64,000 bases of DNA from Rhodanobacter lindaniclasticus (GCF_004799035.1 NZ_MWIO01000025.1:62001-126000), one strand, 5' to 3'. Positions 1 through 8,849 are shown, counted from the stretch's first letter. Numbers and translations: made by a program. The notes: generated by a model from the letters alone, not told the origin.

Positions 1-1
1 C

Positions 2-1015
2 GGCAGCTTTTACGGCTTTTTCGGTTTCAGCGAGGGCTATTTTCCCGGCTCCAGTTACGGCGAGGCCGGCTGCATCTCGCCCGAACCATTCGAGGGCGCG
101 CCCTGTCTGGACTTCGACAAGCGGGTAAAGCAAAGCGGATCGCTCAACAAGGTCAACCTGACCTGGCATGTCACGCCCCGTGCCATGGCCTATTTCACCC
201 GATCCGAGGGCTATCGCCCGGGTGGCATCAATCGCAACGCATCGCTGCCGCCCTATCAGGCGGATTTCCTGACCAACGTCGAACTCGGCTGGAAAACCTC
301 ATGGTTCGACCATCGGCTGACCTTCAACGGGGCCGTGTTCCGCGAGACCTGGAACAATTTCCAGTTCGACATCACCGGCCCGAACGGCATTGCCGAAATT
401 CTCAACGCCAATTCGGCCCGCATCAACGGACTGGAGTCGCAACTGAACTGGCAGGCGACCTACAACCTGCAACTGAGCGCCGGCATCGCCGTGTATGACG
501 CCAAGTTGACCGCCAACTACTGCGGATTCACCGACAGCAACAACCACCCTGTCACCGACTGTCCGGCCGGCTCGATCAATACACAAACCGGCGACACGAT
601 GGACGGGCCGCTGGCACCCACGGGCACCCGCCTGCCCATCACGCCACGGTTCAAGGGCAACCTCATCGCGCGTTACACCTTTGATGTCGGCAGCAAGAGT
701 GGCTTCGTCCAGGGTGCATTGACGCATGTGGGGAACCGCACGACGAGCCTGCTCCTGCTCGATCGCAGCCTCTACGGCGGGCTGCCTGCCTACAACTCGG
801 CCGACCTCTCCGCCGGTCTCCAGGGGGACAGCTGGTCGGTGAGTGTCTACATCGACAACGCGTTCGACAAGCGCGCCGCGCTGTACAAGTTCTCCGAGTG
901 TGCGGTAGCGGTTTGTGGTGCGCACGGCGTGGTGCCGGAATACCCGAATGGACAGGTGTACACGGGTTTCAGCCAGCCGCGCACGTTCGGCATCAGCTTC
1001 AAGCAGGATTTCTAG
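2..1015 (+). CDS. TonB-dependent outer-membrane receptor, C-terminal part (5' end outside window)
   Basis: The frame is open from the window edge, so only the last 337 residues are present. They read as the C-terminal beta-barrel of a TonB-dependent receptor: alternating aromatic/hydrophobic strands, the common segment FTRSEGYRPGGINR, and a terminal strand ending in Phe (TFGISFKQDF), as expected for BamA-dependent insertion. Signal peptide, TonB box and plug lie upstream and cannot be judged. The D-aminoacylase-like amidohydrolase follows 116 bp later in the same orientation, so the receptor may import that enzyme's substrate (inference). The substrate cannot be read from the barrel. Two cysteine pairs in the extracellular-looking loops may form disulfides. 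Family assignment is firm. Confidence 0.9.
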   Translation, partial: GSFYGFFGFSEGYFPGSSYGEAGCISPEPFEGAPCLDFDKRVKQSGSLNKVNLTWHVTPRAMAYFTRSEGYRPGGINRNASLPPYQADFLTNVELGWKTSWFDHRLTFNGAVFRETWNNFQFDITGPNGIAEILNANSARINGLESQLNWQATYNLQLSAGIAVYDAKLTANYCGFTDSNNHPVTDCPAGSINTQTGDTMDGPLAPTGTRLPITPRFKGNLIARYTFDVGSKSGFVQGALTHVGNRTTSLLLLDRSLYGGLPAYNSADLSAGLQGDSWSVSVYIDNAFDKRAALYKFSECAVAVCGAHGVVPEYPNGQVYTGFSQPRTFGISFKQDF

Positions 1016-1131
1016 TCGAGCGGTCGATTGCCGCACCGGCTGAAAGCCCTGGCGTCAGCCTGCGCTTTTCGTTGCCGCTTGATGGCGAGCAACGTCTCGC
1101 CGACAGATGATCATTTGAGGGGGAGTGGTTC

Positions 1132-2832
1132 ATGCCCATCTTCATTCGCACCGCCTGCATGTCGATCGTCGCGGCCATCGGGCTGTTGACGGCGACGCCA
1201 TCTCCGGCTGCTGGCGTCGAGTACGACACCATCATCCGCAACGGTCACATCATCGACGGTACGGGTTCGCCCTGGTACGCGGCCGACATCGCCGTGAAGG
1301 ATGGTCGCATCGCCGCGATCGGCGACCTCGCCGACGCGCATGCCAGGCAGGTGATCGACGCCCACGGTCTGGTTGTGGCGCCGGGATTCATTGACATGCT
1401 TGGTCAATCAGAAATCACCCTGCTGGTCGATCCGCATGTGCCGTCGAAGATCTTCCAGGGCATCACCACCGAGATCACCGGAGAAGGCGAATCGGTGGCG
1501 CCGCTCGACGCCGAGATGATCAAGCAACGCCAGGCGGCCTACGCGCACTATCGGATAACGCCGGACTGGCGCACGTTCGAGCAATATTTCACGCGCCTGC
1601 AAAAGCAAGGCATGGGCATCAACGTAGGCACGTACGTGGGCGCCACTTCAGTGCGCGAGATGGTCATTGGCTACAAGAATCGCGCACCCACGCCGGACGA
1701 GCTGAAACAGATGCAGATGCTGGTAGCGGACGCGATGAAGCAGGGTGCGCTGGGGCTGTCCACGGCGCTGGAGTACACCCCGGCGCCTTACGCCGGAACC
1801 GACGAGTTGATCGCCCTGGCGAAGGTTGCCGCACGCCATGGCGGCATCTACGCGACCCACATGCGCAACGAGGGCGATGCAGAGATGGCCGCGCTGGACG
1901 AAACCTTCCGGATCGGCCGCGAGGCGGATATTCCGGTGGAGATTTTCCATCTCAAGGCCACGGGCAATCTCAAGGGCAAGATGGCACAGGTGATCGCGCG
2001 CATCGACGCGGCTCGTGCCAGCGGCGTCGACGTGGCGGCGGACACCTACGCCTATACCGCGTGGCAGAATGATCTGTCGGCCTTCATCCCGCCCTGGGCT
2101 CATGACGGCGGCAACCTGAAACTGATCGAACGCCTGAAGAATCCGGCCACACGTGCGCGCATCCGCAAGGACATGCTCACTCCCAGCGATGCCTGGGACA
2201 ACGAATGGCTCGCGGCCATCGGGCAGGCGCACGGCATCATGATCGGCAGTGTCAACAACAGGGCGTTGCAGAAGTACGTCGGCAAGCGGGTCAGTGAGAT
2301 TGCGGCAGAGTGGCACGAGGATCCGATCGACACGATCTGCGACTTCCTGATCAAGGACAACGCCGCCACCAGTTCGGTGGTGTTCGGCATGCGGGAGTCC
2401 GATGTCGAGCTGGCGCTGAAGCAGCCGTGGGTTTCGATCGACACGGACTATGAGGGAACCTCGCCGGATGGCCTGCTCGGCAAGGATCGTCCGCACCCGC
2501 GCGCCTACGGCACCTTTCCGCGCATTCTCGCCAGGTACGTGCGCGAGCAGAAGCTGCTCACGCTTCCGGACGCCATCCGCAAGTTCAGCGCATTGGCGGC
2601 CCAGCGTGAGCATCTGGCGGATCGCGGCGTGCTCAAGCAGGGCATGTGGGCAGACATCGTCGTGTTCGACCCGGACACGATCCGCGATGTCGCCACCTTC
2701 ACCGACCCGAACCAGCTGTCGGTCGGGATGCAATATGTGCTGGTCAATGGGGTCCCGGTGATCGATGGCGGCAAGATGACGGACGCGCTGCCGGGGGCGG
2801 TATTGCGTGGCCCTGCTTACGCCGGCAAATAG
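1132..2832 (+). CDS. Secreted D-aminoacylase-like amidohydrolase (566 aa)
   Basis: Predicted exported amidohydrolase of the N-acyl-D-amino-acid deacylase family. Residues 1-27 form a signal peptide ending near SPAAG. The mature N-terminus has the classic composite-barrel start (YDTIIRNGHIIDGTG). A strong ribosome site, GAGGGGGAG, lies about 6 bases before the ATG. Downstream metal or catalytic candidates are present: His in YATHMRNEG, His in EIFHLKATG, and Asp in SIDTDYEGTSPDG. The usual HxH after PGFID is replaced by PGFIDMLGQSE, and the usual metal-bridging GNCG segment reads GEGES. The protein therefore belongs to a divergent subgroup with an altered metal site, and its true substrate (N-acyl-D-amino acid, dipeptide or other amide) is open. 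It may share a transcript with the receptor upstream and ends before a hairpin terminator. Confidence 0.8.
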   Translation: MPIFIRTACMSIVAAIGLLTATPSPAAGVEYDTIIRNGHIIDGTGSPWYAADIAVKDGRIAAIGDLADAHARQVIDAHGLVVAPGFIDMLGQSEITLLVDPHVPSKIFQGITTEITGEGESVAPLDAEMIKQRQAAYAHYRITPDWRTFEQYFTRLQKQGMGINVGTYVGATSVREMVIGYKNRAPTPDELKQMQMLVADAMKQGALGLSTALEYTPAPYAGTDELIALAKVAARHGGIYATHMRNEGDAEMAALDETFRIGREADIPVEIFHLKATGNLKGKMAQVIARIDAARASGVDVAADTYAYTAWQNDLSAFIPPWAHDGGNLKLIERLKNPATRARIRKDMLTPSDAWDNEWLAAIGQAHGIMIGSVNNRALQKYVGKRVSEIAAEWHEDPIDTICDFLIKDNAATSSVVFGMRESDVELALKQPWVSIDTDYEGTSPDGLLGKDRPHPRAYGTFPRILARYVREQKLLTLPDAIRKFSALAAQREHLADRGVLKQGMWADIVVFDPDTIRDVATFTDPNQLSVGMQYVLVNGVPVIDGGKMTDALPGAVLRGPAYAGK

Positions 2833-2952
2833 CTGAACTCCGAAACGAACTCGTGCAGCGCCCTGCGCGGTCCCCGAATGGGAAGCGACGTGGTTTCCAG
2901 GCCATGTTTCGGTGGCAAGAGCTGATTCGGCAGCCCTGCACCCCACCCTTCG

Positions 2953-2974
2953 AGCGGCCTGCAGGCCGCTTTTT
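2953..2974 (+). terminator. Intrinsic terminator after the amidohydrolase
   Basis: A perfect 7-bp stem (AGCGGCC/GGCCGCT) with a TGCA loop is followed by a run of T residues. It sits about 120 bases after the amidohydrolase stop and before the next promoter. Confidence 0.85.
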
Positions 2975-3047
2975 CCTGGCGCCGTACGTGCATGGCGGCG
3001 CGGCGGCGGCCGGCGTCGCCTGCCCTGCCCGCCGCGGCCGGCGGTCT

Positions 3048-3077
3048 TTGCGTACAAGCGGTGCCGTGGCCTAGGAT
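3048..3077 (+). promoter_or_regulatory. Candidate sigma-70 promoter for the acyltransferase/TPP/ATP-grasp operon
   Basis: TTGCGT and TAGGAT are separated by 18 bases, downstream of a terminator and about 120 bases before the first ATG of the operon. This is a pattern match only, without experimental support. Confidence 0.4.
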
Positions 3078-3195
3078 GGCGCACCGGCGGGGCTCCGGAT
3101 ATCTGGGGGGAAGGGTCGCGAGGGGATCACCACCGGTGGAACGGCGCCTCGACAGGCGCCGCGCTCACGCTCTCCAGCGAAAAGGATGCGCGACG

Positions 3196-4254
3196 ATGGC
3201 CACCCTACCGACAACCCGCATACTCGATCCCGCGGATTACCCGCGCTGGGTCGCCGCTGTCGCTGCCTCGCCGGACGGCAGCGTGTATTCGCTGCCCGAG
3301 TATCTCGACGCGCTGTGCGCCGCCACCGGCGGCCGCTTCCGCGTGCTCGCCGCCGAGCGCGACGACCACATCGTGGGCGGCATCGCGCTGTTCGAATGCA
3401 GCGACCGCCGCGGCGCCTACGTGTCGCCGCGGCGGCTGCTCTACTACAACGGCCTGGTGCTGGTGCCGCACGCCTGCAGCTGCCCGGCCACCGCCACCTC
3501 GCGCCGGCTGCAGACCATGGATGCGCTGGAGCACGCGCTCGCGCGCCTGCCGCTGGGGCGGCTGCGCTTCAAGAGTCGTTCCACCTGCACCGACCTGCGC
3601 ACCTTCCAGTCGCGCGGCTGGAGCGTGCAGCCGACCTACACCTACGTGGTCGACATCGGCGACCTCGCCAGCGCATGGACGCGGGTGGACAAGAATCATC
3701 GCCGGCTGATCGGGCGCTGCACCGAGCAAGGCCTGCAACTGAGCATGGATGACGACTTCGACGCCTTCCATCACCTGCACCTGCAGACCCACGAGCGCAA
3801 GGGTGCGCCGCTGTACCTGCCGCGCGAAGCGTTCCGCCGCTTCGTGGAAACCCTGCGCGAGCGCAACCTGGGCCGGCTCTACCACGCGCGAATGCCGGAC
3901 GGCCGCGTGGCCGCCAGCCAGCTGGTGCTGACCGGGCCGCATCCGGTCAGCCACACCGTCTGCGCCGGTGCCGAGGCTGCACTGCTGAATCTGGGTGCGT
4001 CGGCGTTCCTGCGCTGGCGCGCGCTGGAACACCTGGCCGCCGAGGGCTACCGCGCCAACGACCTGACCGACGCCGAACTCAACCCCGTCACGGCGTTCAA
4101 GTCGCAGATGGGCGGCGAGCTGTCGCTGTGCCTGGAGGTCTCGCGCGCCGACGACATCCGCTTCCGCCTCGGCGACTGGGCGACCACGCTGCCGCAGCGC
4201 GCCCGCCGCGGCGTGCGCCGCGCGCTGCACCGCTCCACCGGCGTGGCCGAATGA
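3196..4254 (+). CDS. FemAB/GNAT-fold acyltransferase (Acetyltransf_6-like, 352 aa)
   Basis: Cytosolic protein resembling the FemAB/CelD-like GNAT transferases that move acyl or aminoacyl groups in cell-envelope and exopolysaccharide pathways. The N-terminal half runs from a DPADYPRWVAAVAASPDGSVY lead-in through the RLLYYNGLVLVP strand. The C-terminal half has the second GNAT-like unit, with LYHARMPDGRVAASQLVL followed by the LGASAFLRWRALEHL helix and a TAFKSQMGGEL motif typical of this group. The chosen ATG is preceded by AAAGGATGCG, and the frame upstream is not protein-like. The stop overlaps the next start as ATGA, so it is translationally coupled to the thiamine-diphosphate enzyme. The substrate is unknown. 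Family confidence is moderate, function low. Confidence 0.75.
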   Translation: MATLPTTRILDPADYPRWVAAVAASPDGSVYSLPEYLDALCAATGGRFRVLAAERDDHIVGGIALFECSDRRGAYVSPRRLLYYNGLVLVPHACSCPATATSRRLQTMDALEHALARLPLGRLRFKSRSTCTDLRTFQSRGWSVQPTYTYVVDIGDLASAWTRVDKNHRRLIGRCTEQGLQLSMDDDFDAFHHLHLQTHERKGAPLYLPREAFRRFVETLRERNLGRLYHARMPDGRVAASQLVLTGPHPVSHTVCAGAEAALLNLGASAFLRWRALEHLAAEGYRANDLTDAELNPVTAFKSQMGGELSLCLEVSRADDIRFRLGDWATTLPQRARRGVRRALHRSTGVAE

Positions 4255-5945
4255 GCGAGTCCGTGGTTTCCGGCGCCGAACTGGTCTGCGCCACGCTGGC
4301 GCGCGCCGGCGTCGACTGCGTGTTCGGCCTGCCCGGCACGCAGACCACCGGTTTGTACGAGGCGCTGCGCCGCGCGCCGCTGCGCAGCATCGTGGCCACC
4401 CACGAATTGTCGGCGGCGATGATGGCCAACGGCTACTACCGCGCCTCGGGGCGCCTTGCCGCGTTGCTCACCATTCCCGGCCCCGGCTTCACCTGGGCAT
4501 TGACCGGGCTGGCCGAGGCGACGCTGGATTCGGCCGCGCTGCTGCATCTCACCATGCAGCCGGCGCGCTCGCCCGGCCAGCAGTTCCAGTTGCAGGCGCT
4601 GGACCAGGCGGCGATCGCCGGCCCGCTGAGCAAGGGCCAGTACCACGTCGACCACGCCGCCGACATTCCTGCGGCGCTGGCCGCGGCGCACGCGCAGGCT
4701 GGCGCCGGCGAACCCGGCCCGGTGCTGGTGCAGTTCGGCCGCGATGCGTTGCGCGAATCGGCGCCGCCGGCAGATGTCGCGCGGCCGTCGTCGCCACCGC
4801 TCGACGAGGCCGCGCTCGACGCCGTGCTGGCCGCGCTGCGCCAGGCCGGTCGCTGCATGCTGTTGCTCGGCCAGGGCTGCAGCGCCGCCGCCGGGCTGGC
4901 CACGCAGCTGGCCGAAACGCTGTCCGCCGCGGTGGTCACCACCACCTCGGGGCGCGGCGTGGTGGCCGAGGACCACCCGCTGTCGCTGGGCTTCGCGTTC
5001 GCCGGCAACGAGTGCGGCACGCTCAACGCGCTGGTCGAGGCCAGCGACGTGGTGCTGGCGATCGGCTGCAAGTTCTCGCACAACGGCAGCCGCGGCTTCG
5101 AGCTGCGGTTGCCGCCAGACAAACTCATCCACGTCGATGCCAGCGCCGCCGTGCTGGGCGCCAACTATCCCGCGCGGCATGCGCTGTGCGCGGACGCGAC
5201 CGCCTTCCTGGCCGCACTGCTGCAACGGCTGGAGACGAAGCCGGCCCGGGCCGGCTTCGGCCACGACGAGATCGCGCAGTGGCGCCGGCGCGCCGAAGAC
5301 GAGCGCGACCGGCGGCGGGTCGAGCCGCGCATCCACGGCGTGGACGGCGGGCAGCCGCAGGCGTTCTTTGCCGCGCTGCGCCACGCGCTGCCGCGGCATG
5401 GCTGCCTGCTCACCGATTCGGGCCAGCACCAGGGCCTGGCGCGCCGCCACTTTCCGGTGCTTTGCCCGCGCGGCCTGATCGTGCCGACCAACCTGCAGTC
5501 GATGGGCTTCGGCATCGGCGCCGCGATCGGCGCCTGCCTCGCCGATCCGGCGCGACCGGTGGTGGCGCTGATCGGCGACGGCGGCCTGGCGATGTCCGGG
5601 CTGGAGCTGCTCACCGCGGTGCGCGAGCGGCTGCGGCTGACCGTGATCGTGTTCGTCGACGGCGCCTACGGCCTGATCCGCATGCAGCAACTGGCCGGCT
5701 CCGGCCACGCGTACGGCACCGAATTCGACGGCGTCGATGTCGCCGCCCTGGCCGCGGCCGTCGGCGCGGCGCACGTGCGCCTGCAAGGCGATGCGCAGGC
5801 CACCCTGGCCGCGGCGATCGAGGCGCCCGGCGTGACCCTGGTCGAGGTGCGCGTGGGCGATTCCGTGCCGATGCACTGGCTGCGCGCCAAGAGCCGCCTG
5901 CGCGGTTCGCGGCTGCGCACATGGTGGCGCCGCCGGCACCGTTGA
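4251..5945 (+). CDS. Thiamine-diphosphate-dependent enzyme, acetolactate-synthase/decarboxylase-like (564 aa)
   Basis: Has the three-domain layout of the acetolactate synthase/benzoylformate decarboxylase family. The N-terminal pyrimidine-binding domain carries the ThDP-activating Glu52 in THELSAAMMANGYYR. A central domain follows, and the C-terminal pyrophosphate domain has GDGGLAMSGLELLTAV, with an Asp-Gly where the second metal-binding Asn usually sits (VFVDGAYGLIRMQQ). Such enzymes decarboxylate or ligate 2-keto acids. The short, divergent sequence and the neighbours argue against housekeeping IlvB: there is no small subunit, and an acyltransferase and an ATP-grasp ligase flank it. The start overlaps the upstream stop (ATGA). 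The keto-acid substrate cannot be deduced. Confidence 0.85.
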   Translation: MSESVVSGAELVCATLARAGVDCVFGLPGTQTTGLYEALRRAPLRSIVATHELSAAMMANGYYRASGRLAALLTIPGPGFTWALTGLAEATLDSAALLHLTMQPARSPGQQFQLQALDQAAIAGPLSKGQYHVDHAADIPAALAAAHAQAGAGEPGPVLVQFGRDALRESAPPADVARPSSPPLDEAALDAVLAALRQAGRCMLLLGQGCSAAAGLATQLAETLSAAVVTTTSGRGVVAEDHPLSLGFAFAGNECGTLNALVEASDVVLAIGCKFSHNGSRGFELRLPPDKLIHVDASAAVLGANYPARHALCADATAFLAALLQRLETKPARAGFGHDEIAQWRRRAEDERDRRRVEPRIHGVDGGQPQAFFAALRHALPRHGCLLTDSGQHQGLARRHFPVLCPRGLIVPTNLQSMGFGIGAAIGACLADPARPVVALIGDGGLAMSGLELLTAVRERLRLTVIVFVDGAYGLIRMQQLAGSGHAYGTEFDGVDVAALAAAVGAAHVRLQGDAQATLAAAIEAPGVTLVEVRVGDSVPMHWLRAKSRLRGSRLRTWWRRRHR

Positions 5946-6042
5946 ACCGCCACGGGCGGCGGCCCGGAAGCCACCGCGGGTGCTAGCATGGCCCGACACG
6001 CGCGGCGTCGAACGCACGCACGCAGTGATCGGGGAAGCATCC

Positions 6043-7290
6043 ATGGGCAAGCGGGACGAGCGGCAGGTGCCGGCGATCGTGATGGGCTGCGGTCCCACCG
6101 CGTTGGGCATCCTGCGTTGCCTGAAACTGGCCGGCATACCCGCCTACGTGGCTTGCCGCGCGGGCGACCAGGTGACGCGTTCGCGCTGGTTCCGGCCCAC
6201 GCCCGGGCCGATCGCATGGGACGGCGTGCCCGGTCCGCAGGCACTGGAGCACCTGCGCGACTTGCCGCTGGACGAGGCGGTGCTGATCGCCGGCGCCGAC
6301 GATGCCGCGCTGTGGCTGGCCGACCTGCCGCAGAGCGAGCTGGGCCAGCGCTTCCGCACCAGCACCTGCTCGCGGCAGACGCAGGAGCTGCTGCAGGACA
6401 AATCGCGCTTCGCCGCGCTGCTCGCCGAAACCGGCATGCCGCACCCGCCGACCTACCTCATCGACGGCGCGGCGGACATCGCGGCGATGCCGTTCGAGCG
6501 GCTTGATCGCGTCTTCATCAAGCCGGTCAATTCGCAGAAGTTCAGCGACGTGCTGGGCATCAAGGGCGTGTGGGTGCACAGCCGCGAGGAGCTGCTGGAA
6601 ACCTGGCAGCGCCTGCACGGCCTGGGCTTCCGGCTGATGGCGCAGGAGTACGTGCCCGGCACCGCCGCCGACCATTATTTCGTGGACGGCTTCCGCGACG
6701 CGCACGGGCGTTTCACCGGCCTGTTCGCGCGGCGGCGGTTCCGCATCCACCCGGCGGACTTCGGCAACAGCTCGTACTGCGAGAGCATTCCACTGGCCGA
6801 GGTCGAGCCGGCGGCGAGCAACCTCACCGCCCTGCTGGCCAAGGTGGATTACCGCGGCATCTTCAGCGCCGAGTTCAAGCGCGACGCGCGCGATGGCCAG
6901 TTCCGCATCCTCGAGGTGAACACGCGCGCCTGGACCTACGTGGAGTTCGCCGCGCGCTGCGGCGTCAACGTCTGCGAGATGGCCTGGCAGGATGCGCTGG
7001 GCCTGCCGGTCGACGTGGCGTCGCCGGATTACGTGGTCGGCGCCGGCTGCGTGAACCTGCAGCGCGACATCAACGCCGTGCGCGGCCAGTCGCGGCAGGC
7101 TCGCGAGCCGTGGTCCAAGATCCTGCGGCAGTGGGCGCGCGCGTACTACCACACGTTCCGCTTCGACGATCCGCTGCCGGGCCTGTCCAGCGCCTGGCGC
7201 ATCGCCACCCACCGCAGCGGGCGCCACCACGGCCCCGGCGGGGCGCCGGTGCCGCCGGCGGCCGCGTCGAACAAACCGCCGGCGAGTTGA
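6043..7290 (+). CDS. ATP-grasp ligase (carboxylate-amine ligase type, 415 aa)
   Basis: An ATP-grasp protein of the carbamoyl-phosphate-synthase-like fold. A preATP-grasp region starts with AIVMGCGPTALGILRCL. It is followed by the ATP-binding segment (DKSRFAALLAETGMPHPPTY, then VFIKPVNSQKFSD) and the metal-binding strand FRILEVNTRAW with Glu291 and Asn293. Enzymes of this group join a carboxylate to an amine or thiol through an acyl phosphate. The ATG was chosen because GGGGAAGC lies 8 bases upstream; the frame is open 63 bases further, but that part does not look like protein. It lies 97 bases after the thiamine-diphosphate gene and probably in the same operon. Together with the two upstream genes it suggests synthesis of an amide-linked small molecule or envelope modification (inference). 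Confidence 0.8.
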   Translation: MGKRDERQVPAIVMGCGPTALGILRCLKLAGIPAYVACRAGDQVTRSRWFRPTPGPIAWDGVPGPQALEHLRDLPLDEAVLIAGADDAALWLADLPQSELGQRFRTSTCSRQTQELLQDKSRFAALLAETGMPHPPTYLIDGAADIAAMPFERLDRVFIKPVNSQKFSDVLGIKGVWVHSREELLETWQRLHGLGFRLMAQEYVPGTAADHYFVDGFRDAHGRFTGLFARRRFRIHPADFGNSSYCESIPLAEVEPAASNLTALLAKVDYRGIFSAEFKRDARDGQFRILEVNTRAWTYVEFAARCGVNVCEMAWQDALGLPVDVASPDYVVGAGCVNLQRDINAVRGQSRQAREPWSKILRQWARAYYHTFRFDDPLPGLSSAWRIATHRSGRHHGPGGAPVPPAAASNKPPAS

Positions 7291-7301
7291 ATCCGGTCGC
7301 C

Positions 7302-7336
7302 ATATATCGCTCCATCGCGAATCGAAGATATATACT
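7302..7336 (+). promoter_or_regulatory. Inverted repeat overlapping a -10 box upstream of metF
   Basis: ATATATC (7302-7308) and GATATAT (7327-7333) form perfect 7-bp inverted arms in otherwise GC-rich DNA. The right arm overlaps TATACT (7331-7336), a good -10 element 31 bases before the metF ATG. A repressor bound here would block metF. ArsR-type methionine-cycle regulators such as SahR bind AT-rich palindromes of this sort, but which factor acts here is a guess. Confidence 0.5.
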
Positions 7337-7366
7337 GCCGGGCACCGTGGCCCCGGAACCCTTGCG

Positions 7367-8191
7367 ATGGCGTCGATCAGCTTCGAATTCTTTCCGCCCA
7401 AGACCGACGACCAGCGTGCGCAGCTCGACCGCGCGGCGCAGGCGCTGAAGGCGCACCGGCCGGAGTACGCCTCGGTCACCTTCGGCGCCGGCGGTTCCAC
7501 GCTGAGCTACACCGGCGACACGGTGGCGCGGCTGCACACGCAGCACGGGCTCAACGTGGCGCCGCACCTGTCGTGCATGGGCGGCACCCGGGCCGAGATC
7601 GCCGCGCTGCTGGACAACTACCGCGCGGCGGGCTATCGGCGCATCGTGGCGTTGCGCGGCGACATGCCCTCGGGCATGGCCACGGCGGGCGACTTCCGCT
7701 ACGCCGCCGAACTGGTGGCGTTCATCCGCCAGCACTGCGGCGACCACTTCCACATCGAGGTGGCGGCGTACCCGGAAACGCATCCGCAGGCCGACAACGC
7801 GCTGCGTGACCTCAAGCACTTCAAGGCCAAGATCGACGCCGGCGCCAACGGCGCGATAACCCAGTATTTCTTCAACCCGGATGCGTATTTCCGCTTCGTC
7901 GACGACGTGCGCAAGCTGGGCGTGAACGTGCCGATCGTGCCGGGCATCATGCCGATCTCCAACTACAGCCAGCTCAATCGCTTCTCGGAAATGTGCGGGG
8001 CGGAAATCCCGCGCTGGATCGCCAAGCGCATGCAGGCCCACGGCGACGACGCCGACGCGGTGCGCGCGCTCGGCGCCGAAGTGGTGGCACAACTGTGCCG
8101 GCGCCTGCTCGACGGCGGCGCGCCGGGGCTGCATTTCTACACCTTGAACCGGGCGAAGGCGACGCAGGCGGTGTTGCAGCAACTCGGCTAG
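7367..8191 (+). CDS. metF: 5,10-methylenetetrahydrofolate reductase MetF
   Basis: Reduces 5,10-methylene-THF to 5-methyl-THF, the methyl donor for methionine synthesis, using FAD. The 274-residue protein has the family start SFEFFPPKTDDQRAQL, the VTFGAGGSTLSYTGDTV segment, the FAD-contact region RIVALRGDMP, and the NGAITQYFFNPDAYFRFVDD motif of the TIM barrel. The length matches the short bacterial form without the regulatory domain. It has its own promoter region with an AT-rich palindrome and is not overlapped by neighbours. The assignment is secure. Confidence 0.96.
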   Translation: MASISFEFFPPKTDDQRAQLDRAAQALKAHRPEYASVTFGAGGSTLSYTGDTVARLHTQHGLNVAPHLSCMGGTRAEIAALLDNYRAAGYRRIVALRGDMPSGMATAGDFRYAAELVAFIRQHCGDHFHIEVAAYPETHPQADNALRDLKHFKAKIDAGANGAITQYFFNPDAYFRFVDDVRKLGVNVPIVPGIMPISNYSQLNRFSEMCGAEIPRWIAKRMQAHGDDADAVRALGAEVVAQLCRRLLDGGAPGLHFYTLNRAKATQAVLQQLG

Positions 8192-8228
8192 ACCACTTGC
8201 GCGGAAGCCGGGGCGGTATGCTGGATGG

Positions 8229-8795
8229 ATGTTGCGCCTGGTCGCCCTGCTCAGCCTGGCCCTGCTTGCCTGCGCCGCTCCCGCCGCGGCGCAGACGCCG
8301 ATCCATCGTTGCATCGGCGCCAACGGCGGCGCGGTGTTCACCGACCAGCCCTGCGCCGCGCTGCGCGCCACGCCGGTCAACCCCGCAACGTCCACCGACA
8401 CGCCCGCGCCCAGCGGACCACCGCCGGTGCTGTGTGCCGCCAGCGTGGACGAACTGCGCCAGAGCGTGATCGACGCATTCGCACGCCGCGACAGCGTCCG
8501 CATGGGCGGGCTGATCCTGTGGGACGGTTACGGCCGCGGCGCGGCGATCGCCGACATCCGCGCGCTGACCGCGTTGATGGAACAGCCGCTGCTGCAGGTC
8601 GACCTGCCCGCCCCTGCAGCATCGACCCGCGCGCCACCGGACGACTTGCTGCGTGGCGACGCCGCCGCGCCGACGCCATCGACCGCACCCAACCAGCTGG
8701 TGCTGCACACCGCCGGCGCCGACGGCGCGGGTTCCACATGGCGCTTCGACATCGTGCGCCAGGCTGGTTGCCTGTGGCTGCGCAACGCGCAGTAA
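8229..8795 (+). CDS. Exported DUF4124-like protein (188 aa)
   Basis: A signal peptide (residues 1-21, ending AAAQ) is followed by a short DUF4124-like module in which IHRCIGANGGAVFTDQPC has the usual Cys pair around a Gly-rich turn and the TDxPC end. The rest (residues 55-188) is a poorly conserved periplasmic domain with one further Cys near residue 65 and another near the C-terminus (GCLWLRNAQ). Such proteins are common in Xanthomonadales and have no established function. It sits alone between metF and ilvE. Confidence 0.65.
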   Translation: MLRLVALLSLALLACAAPAAAQTPIHRCIGANGGAVFTDQPCAALRATPVNPATSTDTPAPSGPPPVLCAASVDELRQSVIDAFARRDSVRMGGLILWDGYGRGAAIADIRALTALMEQPLLQVDLPAPAASTRAPPDDLLRGDAAAPTPSTAPNQLVLHTAGADGAGSTWRFDIVRQAGCLWLRNAQ

Positions 8796-8849
8796 CCGCC
8801 GCCCGCGCAGCGACGCGCTATCATGGGCAGTCCGCATGGAGAAACGATC

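Larger units (their letters stand above)
2833..3195. other. 363-bp intergenic region with terminator and promoter
   Basis: No convincing gene lies here. The stretch holds a strong intrinsic terminator (2953-2974) for the amidohydrolase, a GC-rich segment, and a promoter-like TTGCGT-N18-TAGGAT (3048-3077) for the following three-gene operon. The leader between that promoter and the ATG at 3196 is about 110 bases. No riboswitch was recognised in it. Confidence 0.6.

Noticed and set aside
4251-5945. Housekeeping acetolactate synthase IlvB
   Set aside because: No small subunit gene, divergent metal-site segment (VDG instead of NN), and coupling to a FemAB-like transferase gene argue against isoleucine/valine synthesis.
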